NCBI RefSeq assembly: GCF_003259845.1
Contig: NZ_QLMJ01000020.1
Span: 163,697 to 227,696 of the forward strand
DNA: 64,000 nt
Reading direction: 5' to 3'
From: Actinoplanes lutulentus
Lineage (GTDB): Bacteria > Actinomycetota > Actinomycetes > Mycobacteriales > Micromonosporaceae
A program made the translations under genes and the position numbers. Position 1 is the stretch's first letter; every line of letters starts with the position of its first letter. This document shows, one piece after another, positions 9,289 through 17,606 of the stretch. The notes under the pieces were generated by a model. That model worked only from the letters and a program-made list of their open reading frames with translations, made no database searches and was not told where the DNA came from.

Positions 9289-10896
9289 TCACAGGTACCG
9301 GTACAGCTGGATCTCGACGATGCCGGTGCTGCGCATGTCGAACGGGATGGGGAAGACGGCGGGTGTCGCCGCGGTCAGCGCCGGGAACCGGACCATCTGA
9401 CCCGAACCGGTCTCGTCGCCGCCAAGCCGCCGGACGACCTCCTCCGCCTCAGGGCCTGCGAGCTCGGTGGCGCCGAGAATCCCCACCCGGGACCCGTCCG
9501 TCGGGGCGAAGGTGACGGAGAAGCCGCGGCCGATGACGACGAATTCGTCGTGGCCTGTCTCGACCAGAGCTCCGTAGGCGGGGTAGACGGGCGGGAACAG
9601 CCCGGACGGGTCGGCGCTATCGATCTGAAGGGTCACACCGTCGAACTCGAAGCGGGCGGAGGGCTGCTCGGCACTGAGAAGGAAACCGCGGGAAGAACCC
9701 GACGGCACACGCTTGCGAACGCTCGCGAAGGCCCGGAGCAGCCGGTACCCGTCGCTCAGATCGTCGTAGCCGGCGGCGCCCGGAAGCAGGGAATCGACGC
9801 CGAACGGGGCGACGCCCAGAGCCCGGTGCTCACCGAGTGCCAGGAACATGTGGCCGACGCCTCGGGGTGAGCGCCGCATCTCGGGGATGAACAGGCGCCC
9901 GCCGGACGCATCGGAGTAGCGGCGGCAGAGCTCGTCGAAATCGCCGAAGTAGATGTCCGGGGCCAGAAAGTCCAGGCTCGGGGCGAGGGCACGCCAGATC
10001 GGCGCCAGGTGGGACAGCGGGCCGCCACTCGGGTAGAAACCGGCGCTCTCGCCGCCGGCCATCTCCGCCCAGGCCGGCATGTCCGGCAGATCCAGTTCGA
10101 CGGGGGTGTCGAGCCAGGCGTTGGCGAACAACGGAAGGTCCCACTCGGCGCGGCCGGCGGCGGCCACCGCCTCGATGTAGGTCGCGAAAGCAGCAGCCAT
10201 GAACCCCTCGTCGGCTGCTGAGCCCAGCACCGATTCCCAGGTGCCGCCGGTGGGGGAACCGGCGGCGAGCCAGGCCTCGTGCAGTCGCCCGGCGCCGCTG
10301 CCGGAGATCGCCGCAATGACGGCGTCGGGCACCTGCTGAGCCCAGGCCTGTTCGGCGAGAGGGCTGCGGTCGCGGGCGTCACCGAGGATGCCCACCTCGT
10401 TCTCGACCTGCACCATGAGCACGACACGCTCGGTGTCGACGTCACGGATGCGGCCCAGCAGTGCCCGGAACGCGGCGGCGTCGGCGGCGCGGGACTCGGC
10501 ACCGAAGGGGGACAGCACCTCGACCGGGCCGGCGTGCCGCAGTTCAGCGCGGGGGAATCGCGCGGTATCCCGCTTCACCCAGGACGGCGCGTAGGACGAC
10601 ATGCCGTTCTTCCACGATCCGAACCAAAGCGGGATCACCGCGAGACCCTCGGCCGCTGCGGTCGCGATCAGGGCGTCGACGAGGGTGAAGTCGTAGACGC
10701 CCTCCTGAGGTTCGAACAGATCCCAGGCCACCGGTGCGAGGACGGTGTTGGCTCCGATCTCGCGCATCGCCCGCAACGACCGGGTGATCGCGGAAACCGA
10801 GCTGGAACTGGAATTGTGCAGCTCGGCTCCGACGACCAGGAACGGTCGTCCGTCGCGTTCGAGGAGTGCATCGGTGAGGCGGACCTCGGGCGTCAT
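9289..10896 (-). CDS. GH35-like beta-galactosidase (DUF5597-type C-terminus)
   Basis: The protein has 535 residues. Its N-terminal TIM barrel carries GAELHNSSSSS, GANTVLAPVAWDLFEP and YDFTLVDAL. The candidate acid/base is Glu167 in MVQVENEVG, and the candidate nucleophile is Glu339 in FIPEMRRSP. The segment between resembles bacterial GH35 proteins that carry a DUF5597 C-terminal domain. No signal peptide is seen. It is the first gene after the 10925-11007 promoter module and precedes GH3 and SDR. Release of beta-galactose from galactan-type side chains is plausible; the exact linkage is unknown. Confidence 0.8.
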   Translation of the reverse strand: MTPEVRLTDALLERDGRPFLVVGAELHNSSSSSVSAITRSLRAMREIGANTVLAPVAWDLFEPQEGVYDFTLVDALIATAAAEGLAVIPLWFGSWKNGMSSYAPSWVKRDTARFPRAELRHAGPVEVLSPFGAESRAADAAAFRALLGRIRDVDTERVVLMVQVENEVGILGDARDRSPLAEQAWAQQVPDAVIAAISGSGAGRLHEAWLAAGSPTGGTWESVLGSAADEGFMAAAFATYIEAVAAAGRAEWDLPLFANAWLDTPVELDLPDMPAWAEMAGGESAGFYPSGGPLSHLAPIWRALAPSLDFLAPDIYFGDFDELCRRYSDASGGRLFIPEMRRSPRGVGHMFLALGEHRALGVAPFGVDSLLPGAAGYDDLSDGYRLLRAFASVRKRVPSGSSRGFLLSAEQPSARFEFDGVTLQIDSADPSGLFPPVYPAYGALVETGHDEFVVIGRGFSVTFAPTDGSRVGILGATELAGPEAEEVVRRLGGDETGSGQMVRFPALTAATPAVFPIPFDMRSTGIVEIQLYRYL

Positions 10897-10924
10897 AGGT
10901 TTTGATCCTCTCGGCGACCGCCTT

Positions 10925-11007
10925 AACTGCCATTTGGTAGATAAAAGTTACGGCCGCGTTGCGCCCCGGTCAACAGGGGTCGGCGCAATATCTACCGTGT
11001 GGAAGAT
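10925..11007 (-). promoter_or_regulatory. promoter with two flanking 18-bp operators (for the GH35-GH3-SDR operon)
   Basis: On the minus strand, TTGACC (10973-10968), a 17-bp spacer and TAACTT (10950-10945) form the promoter. Operators are AACTGCCATTTGGTAGAT (10925-10942), just past the -10, and ATCTACCGTGTGGAAGAT (10990-11007), upstream. Centre spacing is 65 bp. The arrangement is the same as at 6185-6266 and 54867-54949. Confidence 0.75.
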
Positions 11008-11147
11008 AAAAATACGAAGACTGCTGCCCAAACGCGCCGCCACCGGCGGCATGTGCTCGGCCTGACCGGATCGCTCTGGTCACGATGACGGTAGATGCGC
11101 CCCGTCGAGGGTGTTGACGAACACAGAACCCGCCGCGGCGGAAAGGA

Positions 11148-11987
11148 TCACGGCGTGACGCCGGGCCGTTTCCGGAACTCCGCTCCGGCGCGGGCGCCAC
11201 CGTCCACCAGGATGTCGACGCCGGTCAGGTAGCCCGGAGCCGAACCGGCGCAGAAGGCGAGCACGGCGGCGATCTCCTCGGGTTTGCCGAACCGTTTGAT
11301 GGCCGAGACCTTCAGGAACTCGGCGGCGCCGTGATTCTCTTCGAGCCGGCCCATTGCGGTGTCGAAACTCCCGGGTGAGACGGACACGATGCGGGCTCCG
11401 CGCTTGCCGAAGGCGACGGCCTGGGAGCGGGTGTACCAGAGGACGAAGGCCTTGCTGATCCCGTAGGCGATCCCGGAATGCAGCTTGCGGCCCGCGACAC
11501 GGGCACGCCGAACGATCGCGCGTTCGAACGCTGCCGGATCGGTCTCCGCCAGCCGGAAGGAGCCGAACGGGATCAGGATCTTGGGGAGCCCGTGGCCCGC
11601 GGTCGAGGCGACGTTGACGAGGACGTCGCCCTCGGCCGCGCGGGCGAGGAACGCCCGGGTGACGTTGACGGTGCCGGTGCCGTTGATGCGGGCGACGCGT
11701 TCGGCCGACCCCATCTGCGGGCTGATGCCGGCGGCGTGCACGACCGCGCGAACGTGATGGCCTCCGCGCTCCGCCTCGTCGAGCAGCCGCTCGACGGAGG
11801 CGCGGTCGGTGATGTCACACACCGCTGATGCCGCTTCGATGCCGCCGGCTGCGAGTTCGGCGACCGCGGTGTCGAGACGCTGCTGGTCAAGGTCGGCGAT
11901 CACCACGCGGTGATCACTTCCGAGGATCTTCGCGGTGGCCAAACCCATGCCACCGGCTCCTCCGGTGATGATGGCGGTCTGTGTCAT
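11148..11987 (-). CDS. SDR family oxidoreductase (copy 1 of TetR-SDR module)
   Basis: This is a 279-residue short-chain dehydrogenase with TGGAGGMGLA at the N-terminus, ADLDQQRLD after strand 2, and catalytic YGISK in a C-terminal half that also carries VSPGSFDTAMGRLEENHGAAEFLKV... and LVDGGARAG. It lies downstream of a TetR gene (12080-12667) in the same orientation. The pair is repeated almost unchanged at 60791-62252. The leader upstream of the ATG keeps GAAGCGAAAGGCAC in both copies, suggesting a conserved ribosome-binding region. Substrate unknown. Confidence 0.87.
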   Translation of the reverse strand: MTQTAIITGGAGGMGLATAKILGSDHRVVIADLDQQRLDTAVAELAAGGIEAASAVCDITDRASVERLLDEAERGGHHVRAVVHAAGISPQMGSAERVARINGTGTVNVTRAFLARAAEGDVLVNVASTAGHGLPKILIPFGSFRLAETDPAAFERAIVRRARVAGRKLHSGIAYGISKAFVLWYTRSQAVAFGKRGARIVSVSPGSFDTAMGRLEENHGAAEFLKVSAIKRFGKPEEIAAVLAFCAGSAPGYLTGVDILVDGGARAGAEFRKRPGVTP

Positions 11988-12005
11988 GGCTGAGGTGCCT
12001 TTCGC

Positions 12006-12055
12006 TTCGTGCTTTCGCTGTGAACTGAGGTTCGTGCTTTCGCTGTGAACTGAGG
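12006..12055. repeat. perfect 25-bp tandem duplication
   Basis: Bases 12006-12030 and 12031-12055 are identical 25-mers beginning TTCGTGCTTTCGC. They lie between the TetR stop and the SDR start, in the SDR leader. The right-hand copy of the module (61373-61412) lacks this duplication, so it is a recent local event. Confidence 0.85.
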
Positions 12056-12079
12056 AGAGGGCACCGTGTGCCGCACACG

Positions 12080-12667
12080 TCAGGACGTGGAGCAGCCGAG
12101 CAGGGTGCGGATGACCGCGGAGGTCGGCGCCGGGCGCGCGCCGGGCGTGAGGGCGCGAAACAGTACCGTCCCGATCAGCGCGTCGGCGATCGCCGTGGTG
12201 TCCGCGTGCGGACCCACCTGGCCGGCTGCAGCACCCTGAGTGAGTCGCGCGACGAGCGCCCGGTGGAACGGGCCGGTGCTCATCTCGTAGAGCAGACGCG
12301 CGTCGGCCTCGTTGTCGGACGCCGCGGTGACCAGGGCGAGCATCAGCCCTCCGGCCTGTGGATCCTCCAGTGAGTGCACGATCGTGTCGAGCCAGGCGAT
12401 CAGATCCGGCTCCAGATGTCCGGTGTCGGGTATCGGCACCGCGGGCAACGTCAGCTCACCACTTGTCACGAGCTCAGCGACGATGAGCTCTTTCGATCGC
12501 CACCAGCGGTAAACGGTCTGACGCCCGCTGCCGGCACGCGCGGCGATCGCCTGCACCGTCAACTGTTCGTAGCCGGCTTCGGCGATCAGGTCGCGGGCGG
12601 CCGCCAGGATCGCGTGCCTCGCCTGTTCGCTGCGAGGGCGTCCGCGTCCGCGCCCGCTCTCAGCCAT
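12080..12667 (-). CDS. TetR family regulator (copy 1 of TetR-SDR module)
   Basis: The protein has 195 residues. The N-terminal HTH (ILAAARDLIAEAGYEQLTVQAIAARAGSGRQTVYRWW, about 17-52) is of TetR type, and a C-terminal TetR_C-like ligand domain contains DNEADARLLYEMSTGP. It precedes the SDR gene. A conserved 28-bp operator-like block (12689-12716) lies 21 bp upstream of its start, so autoregulation and control of the SDR are inferred. The protein at 60791-61372 is a close paralogue. Confidence 0.88.
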   Translation of the reverse strand: MAESGRGRGRPRSEQARHAILAAARDLIAEAGYEQLTVQAIAARAGSGRQTVYRWWRSKELIVAELVTSGELTLPAVPIPDTGHLEPDLIAWLDTIVHSLEDPQAGGLMLALVTAASDNEADARLLYEMSTGPFHRALVARLTQGAAAGQVGPHADTTAIADALIGTVLFRALTPGARPAPTSAVIRTLLGCSTS

Positions 12668-12688
12668 GCTCTCGATCTCGGGTCACGT

Positions 12689-12716
12689 AATTACGATACA
12701 CCTGACTCGTATATCG
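12689..12716 (-). promoter_or_regulatory. operator-like block, TetR-SDR module copy 1
   Basis: This 28-bp block matches 60742-60769 (opposite strand) at 26 of 28 positions by direct comparison. It contains the inverted repeat TACGA-N10-TCGTA. In both places it sits just upstream of the paralogous TetR gene, while most other intergenic sequence differs. Confidence 0.7.
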
Positions 12717-12761
12717 GGCGGTGCGGCCCTGGTCGGCTCGGATGACCTCAGCGAGCATCGA

Positions 12762-14252
12762 TCACGCTGCGAGTCCGGTGGTGCGCTGCATTTGTGTGTC
12801 GTAGCGGTGAAAGGTGTTCTTGCCGGATGCCTTAGCGGTATACAACGCGTCGTCCGCTTCGCGGAGCAGGGTCCTCAGGTCATGCCCTTTGCCGGTTGCG
12901 AGGCTGATGCCGATGCTGGCGCTCACCCGCGCGGTGGCATCGCCTATCGGGATGGGCTCGGCAATGTGCCGCAGAAGGCGCTGTGCGAGAGCCTCGGCGT
13001 GGTGAGTGTCAGCGATCCTGGGGAGCAGGACGACGAATTCGTCGCCGCCGAGTCGCGCCGCGACGTCGCCAGGGCGGATCGCTTCGGTCATACGGCTGCC
13101 GACCTCGATGAGTACGGCGTCGCCGGCGGCGTGGCCGAGGGTGTCGTTCACCGGTTTGAAGCCGTCAAGGTCGATCAGCAGGACGGCCGCCTGCTGGTGT
13201 GGCTGGACTGAGTCAAGAATCTGCTCGGCGTGTGCGTGGCACGCTGCCCGGTTGTACAGGCCGGTGAGGGAGTCATGGTGCGCCTGCCGATCGAGGAGCT
13301 CACGCTGACGGTCGATCTGGTGTGCTTGGTCGCGGATGACGAGAAGGCTGAGGAACTGGCGGATCATTGCCATCGCGGTGGTGGCGAGCAGGACGCAGAT
13401 CAGCATGGGGTTAGCGCCGTCGGGCTGCAGTGACAGGGCTGCGACCGCGACGAATGTCAGGGACATGGGGACGTACGGCAGGAGCATCCAGACGACGCTG
13501 AACGAGGGGTTGTGGGGTTGATGGGCTCCGCCGGCGATGTCCCTGCTCACCAGGACCAGCAGCAACGCGATGGTGACCACTGCCGTGTCGGCGAGCGCGG
13601 CGTACGGCGAGTCCTCGTTGCCGTAATCGAGGAGGCCGAGCAAGACGTTGACGGCGTAGAGCGTGAGTATCGTGCCGAGCAGATGGGCGGCGTGGCCGGA
13701 TCGGCCCGGCGCGGTGTTGACGATCGACACGAGAGCCCATGCCGCTCCGAAGATCGCGCAGCCTTCCAAGAGCCCCATCACGCTCGAGGCGCCGTACGGC
13801 AGGGCGCCGATCGCCGGTTCGATGGCGAACCGCCAGACGAGACTGAAGACGGCGGCACTGCCGGCGGCGACGTCCAACACTCGGGTGACCAGGGCCAGGC
13901 CCGTGGTTTCGGAGCGGATCAGTAGGCCGAGTTGCAGAACCATCATCGCGACCAGGCTGAGAGCGAGGGTGACCTGGACAGGCGGTGGCACTGACGCCGG
14001 GCCCTGTGGCAGAAGGTAGAGAAGCCCGAGGAAGCCGGAGGCCGCGGCCCCGGCGAGGCAGGCGCCACGTGTCCGTCCGTGGGTGGATCGGGCCGATCGG
14101 ATGAATCCTGCGGCTGCGTAGGCAGCGAGAGCCGCGACCAGAGCCGCGATGATCGTCGCCGTCATGTCGTCGCGCAACAGCGAGGCCGCCGACTGCACCA
14201 GAACGCCCGCCGCCACCGCGGCACTGACCGATATGCCGAACTGATGCCTCAC
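12762..14252 (-). CDS. membrane-anchored diguanylate cyclase (GGDEF)
   Basis: This 496-residue protein starts with GTG; an in-frame stop lies 9 bp upstream. Residues 1 to about 300 form roughly nine or ten hydrophobic helices. A short coiled linker (DRQRELLDRQAHHDSLTGLYNRAAC) leads to the GGDEF domain. GGDEF is intact at 402-406, and an RPGD inhibitory-site motif lies five residues before it, so it should make cyclic di-GMP under product inhibition. There is no EAL domain. The membrane part probably senses an unknown signal. It has no clear operon partner. Confidence 0.9.
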   Translation of the reverse strand: MRHQFGISVSAAVAAGVLVQSAASLLRDDMTATIIAALVAALAAYAAAGFIRSARSTHGRTRGACLAGAAASGFLGLLYLLPQGPASVPPPVQVTLALSLVAMMVLQLGLLIRSETTGLALVTRVLDVAAGSAAVFSLVWRFAIEPAIGALPYGASSVMGLLEGCAIFGAAWALVSIVNTAPGRSGHAAHLLGTILTLYAVNVLLGLLDYGNEDSPYAALADTAVVTIALLLVLVSRDIAGGAHQPHNPSFSVVWMLLPYVPMSLTFVAVAALSLQPDGANPMLICVLLATTAMAMIRQFLSLLVIRDQAHQIDRQRELLDRQAHHDSLTGLYNRAACHAHAEQILDSVQPHQQAAVLLIDLDGFKPVNDTLGHAAGDAVLIEVGSRMTEAIRPGDVAARLGGDEFVVLLPRIADTHHAEALAQRLLRHIAEPIPIGDATARVSASIGISLATGKGHDLRTLLREADDALYTAKASGKNTFHRYDTQMQRTTGLAA

Positions 14253-14324
14253 AGGGAATCATTCGGCTTGTCCGGCGCCCGGATGAGAAATTGCTCGACG
14301 GCGGCGCGTTCCACCCATGAAACC

Positions 14325-14358
14325 ACGATGGGGGCGCCCATCCGGACGCTCCCATCGT
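14325..14358 (-). terminator. hairpin terminator after the MMPL gene
   Basis: A 12-bp stem (ACGATGGGGGCG with CGCTCCCATCGT, one G-U pair) and a 10-nt loop lie 24 bp past the MMPL stop codon on the minus strand. No strong U tract is present. Confidence 0.55.
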
Positions 14359-14381
14359 CGTACGTCGGTTTTCGGGCCAGG

Positions 14382-16667
14382 TCAACGGCGGTGGTGAGGT
14401 TCCTCGGCGGCGGGGCTCCGCGTCGCGTCGGTGTGATCGAGTCCGATGGTGCGGTTGGCCTCGGCCACGTCCCTGATATCACCGGCATGGTGATGCACCG
14501 GGGTGCCGCCATCCGGCGTGGGGCGCACCAGTTGCGTGCCCTCGATGTCGACGTTCGGCAGGACTCGTTGCAGCCATTGCGGCATCCACCATGCGCTGCG
14601 GCCGAGTAGGTGCAGCACTGCCGGGACCAGGGTCATCCGGACGATGAAGGCGTCGACGGCGACGCCGACAGCCAGGGCGAAGCCGATGGCCATGATGGTG
14701 GCGTCGCCGCCGAAGATGAAGGCCGCGAACACCGCTGTCATGATCAGGCCGGCGGCGGTGACGACCCGGGCGCTGTCGCGCATGCCGTCGGTGATGGCCT
14801 GGCGAGCGTCGTCGTGGTGGGTGAAGGCCTCCTTGATCCGGGAGACTAGGAAGACCTCGTAGTCCATCGCCAGGCCGAACAGGATGCCGATCACCAGTAC
14901 GGGCAGGAAGCTCAGGATCGGTCCTGTGGCCTCGATGCCGAACAAGCCACCGAGGTGTCCTTCCTGGAATACGAGAGTGACCATGCCCATCGACGCGCCC
15001 AGCGAGAACAGGAAGCCCACAGCGGCTTTGACCGGGACCAGGATCGACCGGAACACCAGCAGAAGCAGGACCAGGGCGAGTACGACGATCAGGATCAGGA
15101 ACGGGGCGAGGGCACTGCTGAGTTTGTCGGAGACGTCGTTGTTGAACGCGGTCGTGCCGGTGACGTACGTGGTGATCCCGGCCTGCCGTGCCTCTGCTTG
15201 TGCGCCGGCGGTGCGGATCCGGGTGACCAGTTCCTTGGTCTGTTCGGAGTCCGGACCGGATTTGGGGATGATCGCCAGCAGCGACACGTCGCCGGCCTCG
15301 TTGGTGGCGGCGGGGGCCGCGACAGCGATGTCCGCGTCGTCCTTCAGTGCCGTTGCCGCCGCGGTGGCGATGTCCGCCATGTCGGTGCGGCCGGACCCGG
15401 ACAGCACCAGCGTGAGGGGCGCGTTGAAACCATCGCCGAACCCCTCGGCGAGCAGGTCGTAGGCCCGGCGTTCGGTGGTGTCGGTGGATTTGGTGCCGTC
15501 GGAGGGCAGCCCGAGGCGCATGTCCAGGACCGGGAACGCCATGGCGCCGACGACTGCCAGACAGGCGATCACCGTCAGCCACGGCTGGGCGGTCACGATG
15601 CGCGCCCACCGCTGGCCGAACGGGTTCGGCTTCGGCTCGGCGCGCCGGTTCAGGAAGGCGATGCGCCCCTTGGCGATCCGGCCACCGGCGAACCCGAGGA
15701 TCGCCGGCACGAGAGTGACCGCGAGCAACACGGTGATAGTGACGGTAGCGGCGGCGCACAGGCCCATGACGGTCAGGAACGGAATGTTCGCCACGGCCAG
15801 ACCGCACAGCGCGATCACCACCGTCACGCCGGCGAAGACCACAGCGCTGCCGGCGGTGGCGGTTGCCGTGGCGATCGACTCGTGAACGGGCATGCCGTCG
15901 TGGACCTGCTGGCGGTGCCGGGCGACGATGAACAGGGCGTAGTCGATGCCGACGGCCAGGCCCAGCATCGTGGCCAGCGCGGGTGCGGTCGAGTTGAGGG
16001 TGACGAATCCGGTGACCACCTGGATGCCGAGCATCCCGACGCCGACGCCGACCAGGGCGTTGATCAGGGGCATGCCGGCGATCATCAAACCGCCGAGGGT
16101 CACCGCCAGCACGAGATAGGCGATGATGATGCCGTACAGTTCGGCGCTGGCTCCGGCTTCCTCGGTGGTGGAGATGACGCCGCCGGAGAACTCGACCTGC
16201 AGGCCGGCCGCCCGGGCCGGCGCGACGATCGTCTCGAGTGCCTCTTTGGCCTCGTCGGTGATGTCGGCGACCGCCACGGCGTAGCTGACGTCCGCGTACG
16301 CGATGCGTTTGTCCGTGCTCAGCGTGGACTCGATGAATCCGCTGACCGCGATGACCTGCGGCGCCTTGGACAGAGCCGCCAGCGCGTCGGAGGCCAGTTC
16401 GGTGTAGGTGGATTCGGTCAGGGTGTGCCCGTCCGGGGCGGCGACCACGATCCTGGCACTGGCGCCGCCGGTGCCGGGGAACTTCTCGGCGAGCAACTCG
16501 ATGGCGCGCTGCGATTCGGTGCCGGGAATCGTGATCGACGAGCTGGTGGGCTTGGACAGCGTTGCCGCACCGATGCCGACGGCAGCCAGCACGGCTACCC
16601 ACGCTGCCAGGACGATCCAGCGACGCCTGGCCGCGGCGGCACCGAGCCGATAGAGAAGGTTTGCCAC
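14382..16667 (-). CDS. MMPL family RND-type transporter, copy 1
   Basis: The 761-residue protein starts with GTG after GGAGTCCT. It has two halves, each with one helix, a large extracellular loop and five more helices. Hallmarks include GIDYALFIVARHRQQ (first half) and ILFGLAMDYEVFLVSRIKEA (second half). Actinobacterial MMPL proteins export lipids or hydrophobic compounds using proton force. Immediately upstream on the same strand is a histidine kinase/response regulator pair, and beyond it, divergently, is a second MMPL gene (18996-21191) whose C-terminus shares the WWxPxWLxxxLPNVDxEG pattern. Confidence 0.9.
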   Translation of the reverse strand: MANLLYRLGAAAARRRWIVLAAWVAVLAAVGIGAATLSKPTSSSITIPGTESQRAIELLAEKFPGTGGASARIVVAAPDGHTLTESTYTELASDALAALSKAPQVIAVSGFIESTLSTDKRIAYADVSYAVAVADITDEAKEALETIVAPARAAGLQVEFSGGVISTTEEAGASAELYGIIIAYLVLAVTLGGLMIAGMPLINALVGVGVGMLGIQVVTGFVTLNSTAPALATMLGLAVGIDYALFIVARHRQQVHDGMPVHESIATATATAGSAVVFAGVTVVIALCGLAVANIPFLTVMGLCAAATVTITVLLAVTLVPAILGFAGGRIAKGRIAFLNRRAEPKPNPFGQRWARIVTAQPWLTVIACLAVVGAMAFPVLDMRLGLPSDGTKSTDTTERRAYDLLAEGFGDGFNAPLTLVLSGSGRTDMADIATAAATALKDDADIAVAAPAATNEAGDVSLLAIIPKSGPDSEQTKELVTRIRTAGAQAEARQAGITTYVTGTTAFNNDVSDKLSSALAPFLILIVVLALVLLLLVFRSILVPVKAAVGFLFSLGASMGMVTLVFQEGHLGGLFGIEATGPILSFLPVLVIGILFGLAMDYEVFLVSRIKEAFTHHDDARQAITDGMRDSARVVTAAGLIMTAVFAAFIFGGDATIMAIGFALAVGVAVDAFIVRMTLVPAVLHLLGRSAWWMPQWLQRVLPNVDIEGTQLVRPTPDGGTPVHHHAGDIRDVAEANRTIGLDHTDATRSPAAEEPHHRR

Positions 16668-16907
16668 AGGACTCCGCCCCTTGGATTTACCGCGTGCGCA
16701 CTCGAACGTCGATGAACGCTGGTGACAGAGATGCGCTCAGCCCATTCTTTGCGGGACCGGGGAACCGCCGGAGCCAAAACAGTCAAAGACCGGACGAATC
16801 CTGTGGCCAAAGCGACGTCGTACCTCTGCTGTTACCTGCGGTGCCGATGCGAGGCCAGATCCACATGGACGGCCGGGCCATCGGGGCGCTGGGAGCGGTC
16901 GTGCGAG

Positions 16908-17606
16908 TCAGGATCGCTGTGCCGGCTCCGGCAGGGCGTCACCCGGCCTGACCAGGTCATTCTGGTAGGCGATGACCACCAGTTGTGCCCGGTCCCGGGC
17001 ATTCAGTTTGATCATCGTCCGGTTGACGTGGGTCTTCACCGTCAGCGGTGAGAGGTGCAGCCGGGCCGCGATCTCGTCGTTGGATAGCCCGTGCGCTACA
17101 AACACCAGGATCTCGTGCTCCCGCTCGGTGACCAGGTCGAGCGCTGCCAGGCGCGGGGTGGCAGGGCGGGTCTGGTGGATGAAGCGGCTGACCAGGCTCC
17201 GGGTGGCGCGCGGGGAGAGCAGGGCCTCACCGTCAGCGACCACCCGGATCGCGGTGACCAGTTCGGCCGGTGCGACGTTCTTGCCAAGGAAGCCGCTGGC
17301 GCCGGCCTGCAGGGCGAGGATCACGTTGTCGTCGTTGTCGAAGGTGGTGAGCACCAGCACGCGTACCCCGGCAAGGCGTTCGTCGGCGCAGATCCGCCGG
17401 GTCGCCTCGATGCCGTCCATGTGCGGCATCCGGATGTCCATCAGCACGACGTCGACCCGGGCGGTGTGCGTCAGGTCGACGGCCTCACGCCCGTCAGCGG
17501 CCTCGCCGGCCACTTCGAACCCGGGCTCGGCATCGATGATCATTTTGAAGCCGGCCCGGATCAGGGCCTGATCGTCGGCGAGCAGGACACGGATCGTCAC
17601 GTTCAC
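16908..17606 (-). CDS. NarL/LuxR-type response regulator
   Basis: The protein has 232 residues. The receiver domain carries the acidic pair ADD near residue 11 and the phospho-acceptor Asp57 in VVLMDIRMPHMDG. The C-terminal LuxR HTH runs LVTEREHEILVFVAHGLSNDEIAARLHLSPLTVKTHVN. Its ATG overlaps the kinase stop by 4 bp (17603-17606), so the two are translated together. Probable targets are the adjacent MMPL genes on both sides. Confidence 0.92.
   Translation of the reverse strand: MNVTIRVLLADDQALIRAGFKMIIDAEPGFEVAGEAADGREAVDLTHTARVDVVLMDIRMPHMDGIEATRRICADERLAGVRVLVLTTFDNDDNVILALQAGASGFLGKNVAPAELVTAIRVVADGEALLSPRATRSLVSRFIHQTRPATPRLAALDLVTEREHEILVFVAHGLSNDEIAARLHLSPLTVKTHVNRTMIKLNARDRAQLVVIAYQNDLVRPGDALPEPAQRS

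Noticed and set aside
14955..16715. 586-residue plus-strand frame opposite MMPL copy 1
   Set aside because: It is charged, repetitive and unlike any known protein; the MMPL frame on the other strand explains the codon pattern.
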